Assembly (NCBI GenBank): GCA_024642505.1
Contig: JAHEAZ010000001.1
Coordinates: 1-64,000 of the forward strand
Source of the DNA: Gammaproteobacteria bacterium
Lineage (GTDB): Bacteria > Pseudomonadota > Gammaproteobacteria > Steroidobacterales > Steroidobacteraceae
Reading direction: 5' to 3'
Length of the DNA stretch: 64,000 nucleotides
Of the stretch, positions 18,051 through 26,939 are shown in pieces. Numbering within the stretch: the stretch's first letter is position 1; each line of letters starts with the position of its first letter. Under the pieces are notes generated by a model, which did no database searches, was not told the DNA's origin, and saw only the letters and a list, made by a program, of their open reading frames with translations. The translations under genes were made by a program, and so were the position numbers.

Positions 18051-19274
18051 TCAGGCCCGCTCGGTGACCAGGCGCTGCAGCCGCTTTAGCGTCCGGTCGA
18101 GTTCCTGCAGTACCCGCGCATTGGAGCGACGTTGCTGCTCGAGTGAGGCGTGGAAGCTGCGGTGCTCGTCCCGCAGGACTGATCGCCGTAGCCGCAAACC
18201 GTGGCGCGCCAGTACCGGCTCCAGCCTGGTCGCATGCCGCCTGAGATCGGCGCGCACCCGCTGGTAGGCGTGGTCCACCAGACGCCGGCGGTCGGCGTAA
18301 CGGAATACGTTGGCGAAGAACATCTGCGCGTCGTCCCGGTCCGGCTCGAACAACAGGATATCGGCCTCCGGGAAGCGCGAACCATAGCCTGCCATTCCGA
18401 CCAGCATCCGCGACTGGATCAGCGAGCGGAATGTCTGGCCCAGAACCACGGCGAGGCCGCGGTCAATGAGCTCGCCATCCGGCTTGTGGCGGCCGCCGCG
18501 CGAGGCGTCAAAGGCCACCAGTGGGTTAATGCAGAACACCAGGTCTGCGCCGTCGTCGAGCACCAGCGAGGCGTGCATCGTGCGCAGAAGTGCGCCATCG
18601 GCGTACACCTGTCCGTCGATCTCCACGGGCGGGTAGAGGCCGGGCAGCGCGGTGCTGGCCTGGATTGCCCTCGATATCGGCACATGGTCCATGCCCGGCG
18701 TCCCGAAGCGTGCGGCCTCGCCCGTGTTCAGGTCGGTGGCGACGATATACAGCCGCCGCTTCAATTCACGGAAGTCGTTGGTCCGACCCCGTGTGCTGAA
18801 TACGTTGCGCAGGAAGTCCTCGAGCGGCGAGCCGTCGAAGATACCGTTGGGCAGTGCCGCGGTGAGCGGGTCGAGGACTTCGGCGAGGTTGCGCGAGAGC
18901 GGCGCGCGGGCATAGTAACCAAGCACCTTGAGCGCAAGGCCCGGAATCTTCGCAATGCGACGCCCGAATTCACGGTAGGCCGGGTGCAGGAAAATCCCCG
19001 GATGGGCGCGGAACTCCGGCGACTCGTTGGTGATAATCAGCCGCCCGATGTCGAGGGGACTCAAGCCGTTGGCAAGGCCGGCCGCCAGCATCGATCCTGA
19101 ACTCACGCCGACGTAGCCGGACAGGTTGTTGAGATCGAGTCCCTCGATGCTCTCGGCAATCGCCTGCAACGCGCCAAGCTCGAAGAATGCTCCCACCGGG
19201 CCGCCACCGGCCAGGGCGACAGCGATTCGCGCGCCATTGCGGCGAGGTCTGCTTGCCAGTTGCGGAGTCAGCAT
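18051..19274 (-). CDS. Patatin-like phospholipase family protein
   Basis: Ser-Asp dyad acyl hydrolase. The oxyanion GGG motif is in VALAGGGPVGAFFELGAL, the nucleophile elbow is GVSSGSMLAAG, and the catalytic Asp is in QVYADGALLRT. Length 407 aa, with a long Arg-rich C-terminal helical extension containing LDRTLKRLQRLV. No signal peptide, so cytoplasmic. It lies directly downstream of the phasin gene and upstream of a hypothetical, with a wax-ester acyltransferase nearby, so it may act on granule lipids; the substrate is inferred. Confidence 0.88.
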   Translation of the reverse strand: MLTPQLASRPRRNGARIAVALAGGGPVGAFFELGALQAIAESIEGLDLNNLSGYVGVSSGSMLAAGLANGLSPLDIGRLIITNESPEFRAHPGIFLHPAYREFGRRIAKIPGLALKVLGYYARAPLSRNLAEVLDPLTAALPNGIFDGSPLEDFLRNVFSTRGRTNDFRELKRRLYIVATDLNTGEAARFGTPGMDHVPISRAIQASTALPGLYPPVEIDGQVYADGALLRTMHASLVLDDGADLVFCINPLVAFDASRGGRHKPDGELIDRGLAVVLGQTFRSLIQSRMLVGMAGYGSRFPEADILLFEPDRDDAQMFFANVFRYADRRRLVDHAYQRVRADLRRHATRLEPVLARHGLRLRRSVLRDEHRSFHASLEQQRRSNARVLQELDRTLKRLQRLVTERA

Positions 19275-19301
19275 GGCTGCCTCCTGGCCTGGGTCACGCG
19301 A

Positions 19302-19844
19302 TCAAGTCCCACCCGGCGGCACGATGCCGGAGCGCGAACCGGTCCGCTTGACCGCACGCGCCTTGCCGGGCCTCTTGCGGGCCGGTGCCACCTTCTTTGG
19401 AACCGGCCTGGCGCGCGCCAGCTTGTCTACGCTGTGGGTGAGCTCGTTGACCTTGCGGGTCAGCGCGGTGATCTCCTCCGCAGTCGGCATTCCGAGCTGG
19501 TGTAGGGCCCGCTGGACACGCGTCTGGAAGATCTTCTCCAGATTGTCCCAGGTCTCGGTGGCCTGTCCCTTGACGTCGCCGACACGGCGGTTGACGGATT
19601 TCTGTGCGCCCTGGAAGGCCTGCATGACGACCTTCTGGGCCGTATCCAGCGCGCTGCCCTGGAGCTTTGAGCCCTCGCTCACCAGTTCCTCGAAGAACCT
19701 GGTGCTTCCCGACTGTGCGCGGGACATGGCGCCCAACCCGGCAGACCAGATCTGGTTGGCGGAATACAGCAGGTTCGTGTCGCGCTTGGCCCGTTCCTTC
19801 CGGGACTTGGCTCCGCCAAGCTTGCCTTTCTTCTTCACAGCCAT
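19302..19844 (-). CDS. Phasin-family granule-associated protein (PhaI/PhaF-like)
   Basis: A 180-aa protein with a basic N-terminus (MAVKKKGKLGGAKSRKERAK), a phasin-like helix (ANQIWSAGLGAMSRAQ, then FFEELVSEG), heptad-rich middle (VNRRVGDVKGQATETW), a coiled-coil piece ITALTRKVNELTHSVDKLAR, and a Lys/Pro/Ala-rich C-terminal tail resembling histone-like PhaF tails. Such proteins coat polyhydroxyalkanoate granules and may tie them to DNA. No PHA synthase is in the window, so it may coat wax-ester or other lipid bodies. The first gene of the phasin-patatin-hypothetical transcript. Confidence 0.85.
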   Translation of the reverse strand: MAVKKKGKLGGAKSRKERAKRDTNLLYSANQIWSAGLGAMSRAQSGSTRFFEELVSEGSKLQGSALDTAQKVVMQAFQGAQKSVNRRVGDVKGQATETWDNLEKIFQTRVQRALHQLGMPTAEEITALTRKVNELTHSVDKLARARPVPKKVAPARKRPGKARAVKRTGSRSGIVPPGGT

Positions 19845-19972
19845 GATCCACTCCTTGCCGCGCGTGGTTCGATACCGTTACCTTGACGCCAAGAATAACC
19901 CGTTTCCGGCATCTGCGGCGTCGTCGCGCCTGCGTGATGTCGCGTCAGTATTTGCCGCAGGAGGAAAATCTC

Positions 19973-20830
19973 ATGGCCGGTGCGCAGTGGAGCAAGTTTC
20001 CCTACGATCAGAAATCCTGTTCCTACGCCGGGCCTGCGCTCAAGAAGGCCTGGCCTCGCCTTCACGCCGGCGATCTCGAGCCATATCCAGAGCCGGCGGC
20101 TCTGGCCAGGCTGGCTGGCGCGAAGGTCGATGGACCGGTCCCGGGCTTCAAGGGTAGTTTCGATGACCTGGCACCGCGCCTGCAGGAGGCCTGGCGCGCT
20201 TTCCACCGTGGTGATTTTCAGGAGGCGACCGCTCAGGGAGTGAAGCTGGGACCGCTCGGCGCGTCGGTGGCGAACAAGGCGGCGGCTGTCTACTGCACCT
20301 ACCTCGAGGACGATGACAAGCGCGCGGTACGCATCCTGACCGATGCCGCGACCCGCGGCGAGGAGGTCTGCCGAAAGCTGCCTCAATATCCGAACGCCTG
20401 GTATTTTTATGCGTTTGCGCTCGGCAGGTATGCGCAACGCATCTCGGTCCTCAAAGCGCTTGGAGAGGGCATCGGCGGCAAGGTGCAAAAGGCGCTCGAG
20501 ACCGTCATCAAACTGGAACCGAAGCATGCCGACGGCCATATCGCGCTCGGAACCTACCATGCGGAGATCATTGACAAGGTGGGTGCGCTCGCCGGGCGAC
20601 TGACCTACGGTGCCGACCGCGGCAAGGCGATCAAGTATTTCGAGAGGGCGATCCAGCTGAATCCGCAGGTTGCGATCGGCTACATGGAGTATGGCAACGG
20701 CCTGCTGCTGCTGGAGGGCGAGAAGAAGCAGGGCGAGGCCGTCAAGCTGTACCGAAAAGCCGCGGCCTGCAAGCCCGCCGACGCGATGGAGAGGCTGGAT
20801 GTCGAGCAGGCAAAGGTCGAACTGGAGTGA
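19973..20830 (+). CDS. TPR-like helical repeat protein, unknown function
   Basis: A 285-aa protein. The C-terminal half reads as tetratricopeptide-like repeats (GKVQKALETVIKLEPKHADG, GKAIKYFERAIQLNPQVAIG, GEAVKLYRKAAACKPADAME). The N-terminus (SKFPYDQKSCSYAGPALKKA) is unique to it as far as I can see. No signal peptide or membrane segment. The ATG is fixed by AGGAGG about 8 nt upstream. It is divergent from the phasin gene and convergent with the acyltransferase gene, so it may be part of the lipid cluster as a scaffold; that is only positional inference. Confidence 0.78.
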   Translation: MAGAQWSKFPYDQKSCSYAGPALKKAWPRLHAGDLEPYPEPAALARLAGAKVDGPVPGFKGSFDDLAPRLQEAWRAFHRGDFQEATAQGVKLGPLGASVANKAAAVYCTYLEDDDKRAVRILTDAATRGEEVCRKLPQYPNAWYFYAFALGRYAQRISVLKALGEGIGGKVQKALETVIKLEPKHADGHIALGTYHAEIIDKVGALAGRLTYGADRGKAIKYFERAIQLNPQVAIGYMEYGNGLLLLEGEKKQGEAVKLYRKAAACKPADAMERLDVEQAKVELE

Positions 20831-20836
20831 CGGGCC

Positions 20837-22270
20837 CTACGCGACCGCCTGCAGGTAGGGGCCGAGCAGTACCGCGAGCAGGATCGACTCGAATTCGCGA
20901 CCGAATCTCGCAGCGATGACGCCCGGGTCTGCCACCCGCTTGCGGTCGGTGATCAGCCCGAATTGTACCTTGCCGTTATAGCTCAGGATGCTGATGCCGA
21001 GGCCGATGTCGCCCGACTGGGGTACCCAGAACATCAGTTGCGCAATACGGCTGCCGGCGACGTATAGCTGGTGCGCGGGACCGGGCACGTTGGAGGCGAC
21101 CAGCGTTGCCTTTTGCGAAAGCAGGTTGATGGCGACATTCTCGAAGGGTTCTCCCAGCATCCCCAGCGCGGCCATGAGTCCGAGCATCAGCACCGGCTGG
21201 TAACTGCCCTTCAGTCCCGACATGCCCTGGCGAACCGCCTCGACTCGCTCCAGCGGATTACGGATGCCGATCGGCAGGTCCAGGAACACCAGTCCGAACT
21301 GGTTACCCAGGCCGTCATCGTGGTGTGCGTCTCGCAGGTTGACCGGAACGGTCGCCCGGATGCTGAGCCCGGCCGTGTCCTCGCCCCGATCGCGCAGGTA
21401 GCCGCCCAGCGCACCGGCCGCCGCGGCCAACAATACGTCGTTGATGGTGCAGTCCAGAGCTCGTGCGACCACGCGCACCTCCTCGAGCGGCAGGGGTTCA
21501 GCCCAGGCGGCCAGCTTCCTCGCGCCCAGTTTTCCCTTGAACCGTGTCGGCGGATCATCGGCAAGGGCCGCGACACGAATCAGCTCCGCCGCCGCCCCGA
21601 TCGCATGGCGTGCCATGTCGTTGGCATGGTCAGGGTGGCGGGCCATGTCGATGATCTTGCCGAGCCAGTCGGCTCCTCCCGTGACCGCGGTCCTGACCAG
21701 GGCGGCGCCGGGAATGGGTAGCTGGCCGATGAGCCCCAGGGCCCGCCCAGGGTGGATCGCCGACCTGTGCCCTGCAGCCGTCGGCATCTGGGTGATCGGG
21801 TCAGGTTGTCGCTCGGTGTCAGTCAGCGACAGGAAAACCCGGGTCAAGGCGATGCCATCGGCGTAACAGTGATGAATGCGCATGATCACCGCTGCACCGC
21901 CAGCGTAGTTGTCCACCAACTGGAATTGCCACAGCGGCCGGCGCGGATCGAGCTTGACACCTGCCAGGTCGGACACCAGTGCTTCCAGCTCGACCTTACC
22001 TGCCGGCGCGGGCAGGGCTACCCGGCGCACATGCGAGTCGAGATCAAAGTCGTGGTCGGGCACCCAGGCGGCTGAAACCACGTCGTCCACCGGCCGGTAG
22101 CGGAAGCGTTCGAACTTGAGGAAGCGCTCCGCGATGACCTGCCTGAAGCGCGCAAAATCCAGCGGTTCGTCGAGGATCCATACCCCGACGATCATCATCA
22201 GGTTGGTGGCTCGGTCCATGCGCAGCCACGCGGTGTCCACCGCGGACATGCGCTCTCTTTCGGCTGACAT
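20837..22270 (-). CDS. Wax ester synthase / diacylglycerol acyltransferase (WS/DGAT)
   Basis: Acyl-CoA dependent O-acyltransferase that makes wax esters or triacylglycerol. The catalytic HHxxxDG motif is present as MRIHHCYADGIALT near residues 130-142, preceded by the PLW motif (RRPLWQFQLVDN). The ND motif lies in ALDCTINDVLLAAAAGAL and the SNVPGP block in LVASNVPGPAHQLYVAG. Length 477 aa matches the family; an internal ATG 21 nt in could be the real start. It is divergent from a fatty acyl-CoA reductase, the enzyme that supplies its fatty-alcohol substrate, across a 137-nt region holding a 32-bp palindrome. Confidence 0.94.
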   Translation of the reverse strand: MSAERERMSAVDTAWLRMDRATNLMMIVGVWILDEPLDFARFRQVIAERFLKFERFRYRPVDDVVSAAWVPDHDFDLDSHVRRVALPAPAGKVELEALVSDLAGVKLDPRRPLWQFQLVDNYAGGAAVIMRIHHCYADGIALTRVFLSLTDTERQPDPITQMPTAAGHRSAIHPGRALGLIGQLPIPGAALVRTAVTGGADWLGKIIDMARHPDHANDMARHAIGAAAELIRVAALADDPPTRFKGKLGARKLAAWAEPLPLEEVRVVARALDCTINDVLLAAAAGALGGYLRDRGEDTAGLSIRATVPVNLRDAHHDDGLGNQFGLVFLDLPIGIRNPLERVEAVRQGMSGLKGSYQPVLMLGLMAALGMLGEPFENVAINLLSQKATLVASNVPGPAHQLYVAGSRIAQLMFWVPQSGDIGLGISILSYNGKVQFGLITDRKRVADPGVIAARFGREFESILLAVLLGPYLQAVA

Positions 22271-22323
22271 ATCAAGCTCTGGGGCGGGATGGGCTATGCT
22301 TACCAGGTAACTATAACCGGTTC

Positions 22324-22355
22324 GGCCAGCAGGGGGAGCGCTCCCCCTGCTGGCC
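22324..22355. promoter_or_regulatory. 32-bp perfect palindrome between divergent lipid genes
   Basis: A loopless inverted repeat of 16 bp per arm, GGCCAGCAGGGGGAGC followed by its exact reverse complement. It lies between the WS/DGAT start and the acyl-CoA reductase start. No T-tract follows, so it is unlikely to be a terminator. A second weaker dyad, GGTAACTATAACC, lies just on the acyltransferase side. A shared operator is a reasonable reading; a REP-type element is the alternative. Confidence 0.6.
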
Positions 22356-22407
22356 CGTGTTCAGCCGAGGCGCTGGGCCAGGAAGGGGTCCCGGCGGGGA
22401 GTTGTAT

Positions 22408-24396
22408 ATGAGCTATTTCGTCACCGGCGCAACCGGATTCATCGGTCATCACCTGGTCGCGCGGCTGCTCGAGCGCGGCGGTATGGTCTATGTGCTGGTC
22501 CGGCCGCAATCGAAGGCCAAGTTCGAGGCGCTGAAGTCGGTGTGGGGCCGGCGCGCGCGCAGGGTGATTCCGATTGCCGGCGACCTGGCCGAGCCTAACC
22601 TGGGTGTGTCTGCCGCCGATCGCAAGCGCCTGAAGGGCAAGATCAGCCACATGTTCCACCTCGCCGCGGTCTACGACCTCAAGGCTGGCGCTGAGGAGCA
22701 GGACGAAGCGAACGTCCTTGGTACCGATCATGCGCTGCAGTTTGCCGCGAACGTCAAGGCGGGCTGCTTCCACCTCGCAAGCTCGATCGCAGCGGCCGGC
22801 CAGTACCGCGGTACCTTCCGCGAGGACATGTTTGAGGAAGCCACCGGGCTGGACCACCCGTACTTCCGCACCAAGCACGAATCCGAGGCGCTGGTACGCA
22901 AGCGCTGCAAGGTGCCGTGGCGCGTCTATCGGCCGGGAATCGTCGTTGGGCACTCGGAGACCGGCGAGATCGACAAGGTCGACGGACCCTACTACTTCTT
23001 CAAGATGATCCAGAAGCTCCGGCAGACGCTGCCTGCCTGGTTCCCGCTGATCGGCTTCGAGGGCGGCTACATCAACATGGTGCCGGTGAACTTCGTCGCC
23101 GACGCCATGGACCACCTCGCGCACCTCGACGGACATGACGGAGAGTGCTTCCATCTCACCGATCCGCGTCAGCGCCGCGTGGGCGAGGTGCTCAACCTGT
23201 TCGCCAAGTCCGGGCACGCGCCGACCATGGCTTTCCGGCTCGACCCCAAGCTGTTCGAGTTCATTCCGGGCGGCGTGACCAAGTCGATGACCCACTACAA
23301 GCCGCTGCAGCAGATGATCGACACCATCCTGCGCGACCTGCAGATGCCGAAAGACGTGCTCAGGTTCTCCAATTGGCAAACGCGGTTCGACTCGACCCAG
23401 ACCCAGAGGCTGCTCGACGAGGCCGGCATCCGCGTGCCGCAGCTCGAGGACTACGCCTGGCGGCTGTGGGACTACTGGGAGCGCCACCTCGACCCGGACC
23501 TGTCCCTCGACCGCAGTCTCGCCGGCGCGGTGCGCGGCAAGGTGGTGATGATCACGGGCGGGTCGTCGGGCATCGGTCTGGCGGCGGCTGAGCGCTGCGT
23601 GGTGGCCGGCGCCAGGGTGATCATCGTGGCGCGCGACCCCGAGAAGCTTGAGTTGGCACGAGCCCAGCTGGCCGACCTGGGCGAGGTGCACGTCTATGCC
23701 TGCGACATTGCGGACCTCGGGGCCTGCGATGAATTTGCCAGCAAGGTGCTGGACAAATTCGGTGGCGTCGATGTACTGGTCAACAATGCGGGCCGGTCGA
23801 TCCGCCGCTCGATCGACCTTTCCTACGACCGCTTCCACGACTTCGAGCGGACCATGCAGCTCAACTACTTCGCTGCGATCCGCCTGACCATGAACCTGTT
23901 GCCCTCGATGCTGGCGCGGGGTAGTGGCCACGTGGTCAATATCTCGTCGATCGGCGTCCTTTCCAACGCACCGAGATTTGCCGGCTACGTATCGTCGAAG
24001 GCGGCACTGGAGGCCTGGACCCGATGCGCCGCCGCGGAACTCGCCGACCGCGGCGTCACTTTCACGATCATCAACATGCCGCTGGTACGTACGCCGATGA
24101 TCGCGCCGACCAAGATCTACGACCAGATGCCGGTGGCGACACCTGACGAGGCTGCGGACATGGTTGCCGAGGCTATTATCGACCGCCCGAAGCGGATCGC
24201 GACGCGCCTCGGGCTGTTTTCGGAGATGCTGCATCTGGCCGCGCCGCGGGTGTCGGAGGTGATGATGAATACCGCGTACAAGATGTTCCCGGATTCGGCC
24301 GCAGCCAAGGGCGAGGCCAAGGACAAGCCGAAGGACTCGAAGCCGACGCCGGAGGCGGCCATCTTCGCTTCGCTGCTGCGCGGAGTGCACTGGTAG
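22408..24396 (+). CDS. Two-domain fatty acyl-CoA reductase (alcohol-forming, Marinobacter Maqu_2507 type)
   Basis: NADPH-dependent four-electron reduction of acyl-CoA to fatty alcohol. The N-terminal extended-SDR domain has TGATGFIG at residues 6-13, LVRPQSKAKFEAL, HLAAVYDL, and the YFRTKHE active-site Tyr-Lys. The linker includes YRPGIVVGHSETGEIDKVDG. The C-terminal classical SDR domain has ITGGSSGIG near 381, VNNAGRSIRRSIDLSYDRFH, and YVSSK near 526. It closely matches the Marinobacter enzyme along the whole length as I recall it, including the FPDSAAA and final RGVHW segments. Length 662 aa. The ATG at 22408 gives the family N-terminus MSYFVTG. It pairs with the divergent WS/DGAT. Confidence 0.93.
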   Translation: MSYFVTGATGFIGHHLVARLLERGGMVYVLVRPQSKAKFEALKSVWGRRARRVIPIAGDLAEPNLGVSAADRKRLKGKISHMFHLAAVYDLKAGAEEQDEANVLGTDHALQFAANVKAGCFHLASSIAAAGQYRGTFREDMFEEATGLDHPYFRTKHESEALVRKRCKVPWRVYRPGIVVGHSETGEIDKVDGPYYFFKMIQKLRQTLPAWFPLIGFEGGYINMVPVNFVADAMDHLAHLDGHDGECFHLTDPRQRRVGEVLNLFAKSGHAPTMAFRLDPKLFEFIPGGVTKSMTHYKPLQQMIDTILRDLQMPKDVLRFSNWQTRFDSTQTQRLLDEAGIRVPQLEDYAWRLWDYWERHLDPDLSLDRSLAGAVRGKVVMITGGSSGIGLAAAERCVVAGARVIIVARDPEKLELARAQLADLGEVHVYACDIADLGACDEFASKVLDKFGGVDVLVNNAGRSIRRSIDLSYDRFHDFERTMQLNYFAAIRLTMNLLPSMLARGSGHVVNISSIGVLSNAPRFAGYVSSKAALEAWTRCAAAELADRGVTFTIINMPLVRTPMIAPTKIYDQMPVATPDEAADMVAEAIIDRPKRIATRLGLFSEMLHLAAPRVSEVMMNTAYKMFPDSAAAKGEAKDKPKDSKPTPEAAIFASLLRGVHW

Positions 24397-24538
24397 GCAG
24401 TTTCCGCCCGAGGATGCCAACCGCGCCCTGAGCAGCCATTCAACTGCGTATTTGCCGTGGCGCATTATTGACGGTCCGGGCATACATTGCCGCCCGTTCG
24501 GCCAGCCACGGGTGCTTGCCACGTCTTGTGAGGTTCAA

Positions 24539-26647
24539 ATGATTCGATTGATCGTGCCGTCGGTGGTGACTTTGATTCTGTGCAACACCGTTGCCGCGCT
24601 TGCGGACGATTCTGCAGCGGCGCAGTCCGCCGGGCAGGAACCTGCGCAGGTGCGACTGGGGGAGGTTGTAGTGACTGCGCAGAAGCGCAGCGAAAGCCTG
24701 CAGCGCACCCCAGCTGCCATTACTGCGCTCGCCGGTGACACGCTGATGGCAGCGGGTGTAACCGATATCCGCGCAGCACAGAACCTGGTGCCGTCGGTAC
24801 GCTTCCAGGCGGAGAACGCGTCTACGGAGATCTACATCCGCGGCGTAGGATCGACGCTCGACCTTCCGAATATAGAGCCGCCGACCGCATTCAACTTCAA
24901 CGGCAGCTACGTTCCGCGTGAGGGAACCAGCGTCGGCTTGTTCGACCTGGCCGCAATCGAGGTGTTGCCCGGCCCCCAGGGAACCCTGTATGGCCGCAGC
25001 GCGCTCGGCGGTGCCGTCAACGTGACCTTCAACCGACCGTCGCAGGAGCCGGGCGCGCTGGCGCTGCTGGAGTCCGGAAACTATTCCTTGTTTCACGTGA
25101 CGGCGGCGCAAAACCTGCCGGCTACCGAGCGGTTTGCGATGCGCGTCGCCGGCGACTACATCAGCCATGACGGATACCAGCGGACTGGTGCGGATTCCAA
25201 GGAAGACTACGCCCTGCGTCTGTCCGGACTGTACGAGCCGAGCGACGACGTTTCGGTCTACGTCTGGGCCCACGGCGGCAGCAAGAATGGCCGTTCACCC
25301 AACCTAGTACGCCGGGGCTATAACGACGGTAACTTCGACGGCGACCCGACGGCCTTCGACACCAGCGATCCATGGAACGACATCATTACGGCGACGGAGC
25401 CGGATGCGGGTCGCCAGGACTACGACAACCTCGTTGTCGGGGCGCAGCTGGACTGGAGCTTCGGCGACGCAACCCTCACCTACATTCCGTCGTACTTTTA
25501 CCTCGACTGGGCCGCGGACTACTGGCTCGAGAACCTGCCCGCCTTCCTATCGGCGCATTACAACCAGTTCACCCACGAGCTACGCCTGGCAGGCACGGCA
25601 GGCGAGCGCTGGCAGTGGCTTGCCGGCCTGTATGCCTATCGGGTGACCAACGACGGCCGTTTCATCGTCAACGGCTTCCCGCTGGCGGACATCGATCGCA
25701 ACCGGCTCGAGGGCGTGGCGGCCTTCGGCGAGGCGACCTACGCCGCTTCAGAGCGGCTGCGCCTGACCATCGGTGGTCGTTTCAGTAGCGACAACCGCGA
25801 GGGTGCGGGCACGACTGCATTCGGCCAGCCGTATACGGCGGATCAGGATTTTGATCGTGCCGACTGGAAACTGGGAGTGGAATTCGACCTCAACCAGGGC
25901 TCGATGTTGTATTCGACCATCCAGACCGGCTACCAGCCGGGGACTTACAACCTCTTTCCGGCCACTTCCACCCAGGACAACCTGGTCGACGAAGCCACCC
26001 TCATCGCGTACACCGCAGGGATCAAGAGCCGCTTCCTCGACGAACGGCTGCAGATCAACGACGAAGCCTTCTACTATGATTACCGCGACCTGCTGGTGCA
26101 GTCGTTCAACCTGAATACAGCCCTGCTGACGACCTTCAACGCGGAGAAGGTCGAGATCTACGGCAACCAGCTAGACCTGCTTTTCCAGGCGACCGAAGAC
26201 GACCTCCTGGAGCTGTCAATCGGCTACCTGCACGCCCGCAACAAAAAGTTCGTGGTACCCTCCGACATAGACATCGGCTCCGCCGACCGCGATTTCGCGG
26301 GATATTCGCTGCAGTACGCGCCGGACTGGACCGCATCGGCGGCCTACCACCACGACTTCCGACTCGCCGGAGGCTACCTGAGGGCGCGGGTCGAGACCCG
26401 ATATGAGAGCTCATTCTGGGGCACCTTTGCCCACAACCGTGGCACCCAGCAGGAGAGCTATACGAAGTCGAATGCGGCGCTGACGTATTACACCGACGAC
26501 GGGCGCTGGAGCGTCGGCCTGTGGGTCAGAAACATCGAAGACGAGGCGGTCCTCGCGGCCACGACCACTGGCCAGTTCGGCCCGTATGCGGATGCCTTCA
26601 TCGAGCCGCCGCGTACCTATGGGCTCAGGCTCACATTCGGCCTGTAG
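24539..26647 (+). CDS. TonB-dependent outer-membrane receptor
   Basis: Gated outer-membrane transporter. A signal peptide (MIRLIVPSVVTLILCNTVAALA) precedes the plug domain with a TonB-box-like segment LGEVVVTAQKRSESLQRTP and IEVLPGPQGTLYGRSALGGA. The rest is a long beta-barrel with alternating aromatic strands, ending RTYGLRLTFGL. Length 702 aa. The start is fixed by GAGG before the ATG and by the signal peptide. The subfamily resembles receptors common in marine and xenobiotic-degrading proteobacteria; the ligand is not evident. It follows the acyl-CoA reductase by about 140 nt, so a lipid or hydrocarbon ligand is possible but unproven. Confidence 0.9.
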   Translation: MIRLIVPSVVTLILCNTVAALADDSAAAQSAGQEPAQVRLGEVVVTAQKRSESLQRTPAAITALAGDTLMAAGVTDIRAAQNLVPSVRFQAENASTEIYIRGVGSTLDLPNIEPPTAFNFNGSYVPREGTSVGLFDLAAIEVLPGPQGTLYGRSALGGAVNVTFNRPSQEPGALALLESGNYSLFHVTAAQNLPATERFAMRVAGDYISHDGYQRTGADSKEDYALRLSGLYEPSDDVSVYVWAHGGSKNGRSPNLVRRGYNDGNFDGDPTAFDTSDPWNDIITATEPDAGRQDYDNLVVGAQLDWSFGDATLTYIPSYFYLDWAADYWLENLPAFLSAHYNQFTHELRLAGTAGERWQWLAGLYAYRVTNDGRFIVNGFPLADIDRNRLEGVAAFGEATYAASERLRLTIGGRFSSDNREGAGTTAFGQPYTADQDFDRADWKLGVEFDLNQGSMLYSTIQTGYQPGTYNLFPATSTQDNLVDEATLIAYTAGIKSRFLDERLQINDEAFYYDYRDLLVQSFNLNTALLTTFNAEKVEIYGNQLDLLFQATEDDLLELSIGYLHARNKKFVVPSDIDIGSADRDFAGYSLQYAPDWTASAAYHHDFRLAGGYLRARVETRYESSFWGTFAHNRGTQQESYTKSNAALTYYTDDGRWSVGLWVRNIEDEAVLAATTTGQFGPYADAFIEPPRTYGLRLTFGL

Positions 26648-26785
26648 CCGGCCGCCGCCGTCTGCCAGGCGGGGGTCGCCGCTGTACGGTGTGTTCGGAT
26701 GCCTCCGGCAAGCCCAGCTGGGCCCCGCCGAGGGGGGAGGCGATTTCGCCGCGGGGTTGGCTTCAAGCCGGATGATGGGTTCAAA

Positions 26786-26870
26786 TGGTGCCCAGGAGAG
26801 GACTCGAACCTCCACGCCTCGCGGCACTAATACCTGAAACTAGCGCGTCTACCAATTCCGCCACCTGGGC
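26786..26870 (-). tRNA. tRNA-Leu (anticodon CAG)
   Basis: Minus-strand cloverleaf of 85 nt with encoded CCA. Acceptor GCCCAGG/CCTGGGC, D-arm GGCGGAATTGGTAGACGCG, anticodon stem CTAGT/ATTAG around TTCAGGT giving CAG for CUG codons, a long class II variable arm (GTGCCGCGAGGCGT), and T-arm GGAGGTTCGAGTCCTC. It is close to E. coli leuT-type sequence. Confidence 0.97.
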
Positions 26871-26910
26871 ACAGGTTGCGTCCGGGGCTCGTCCCCGGTG
26901 AGGGCAGCGC

Positions 26911-26939
26911 AATCTACGCAGGCGGGCCGCCGTTGTCAA
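26911..26939 (-). promoter_or_regulatory. Promoter of tRNA-Leu
   Basis: On the minus strand a perfect -35 TTGACA (26934-26939) is followed after 17 nt by TAGATT as -10, then a GC-rich discriminator (GCGCTGCCC). It is one of the best sigma-70 matches in the window and lies about 40 nt upstream of the tRNA 5' end. It sits in the gap before rnr, pointing away from it. Confidence 0.82.

Noticed and set aside
20815-20870. GCCCTAC / GTAGGGGC inverted repeat as a terminator between convergent genes
   Set aside because: The stem is imperfect with a bulge, has no T-tract and lies inside the acyltransferase coding end, so evidence is too weak.
22300-24522. Minus-strand open frame of 740 codons opposite the acyl-CoA reductase
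   Set aside because: It is an antisense shadow in high-GC DNA: low-complexity His/Arg/Gly composition, no domain motifs, and the plus strand encodes a complete conserved enzyme.
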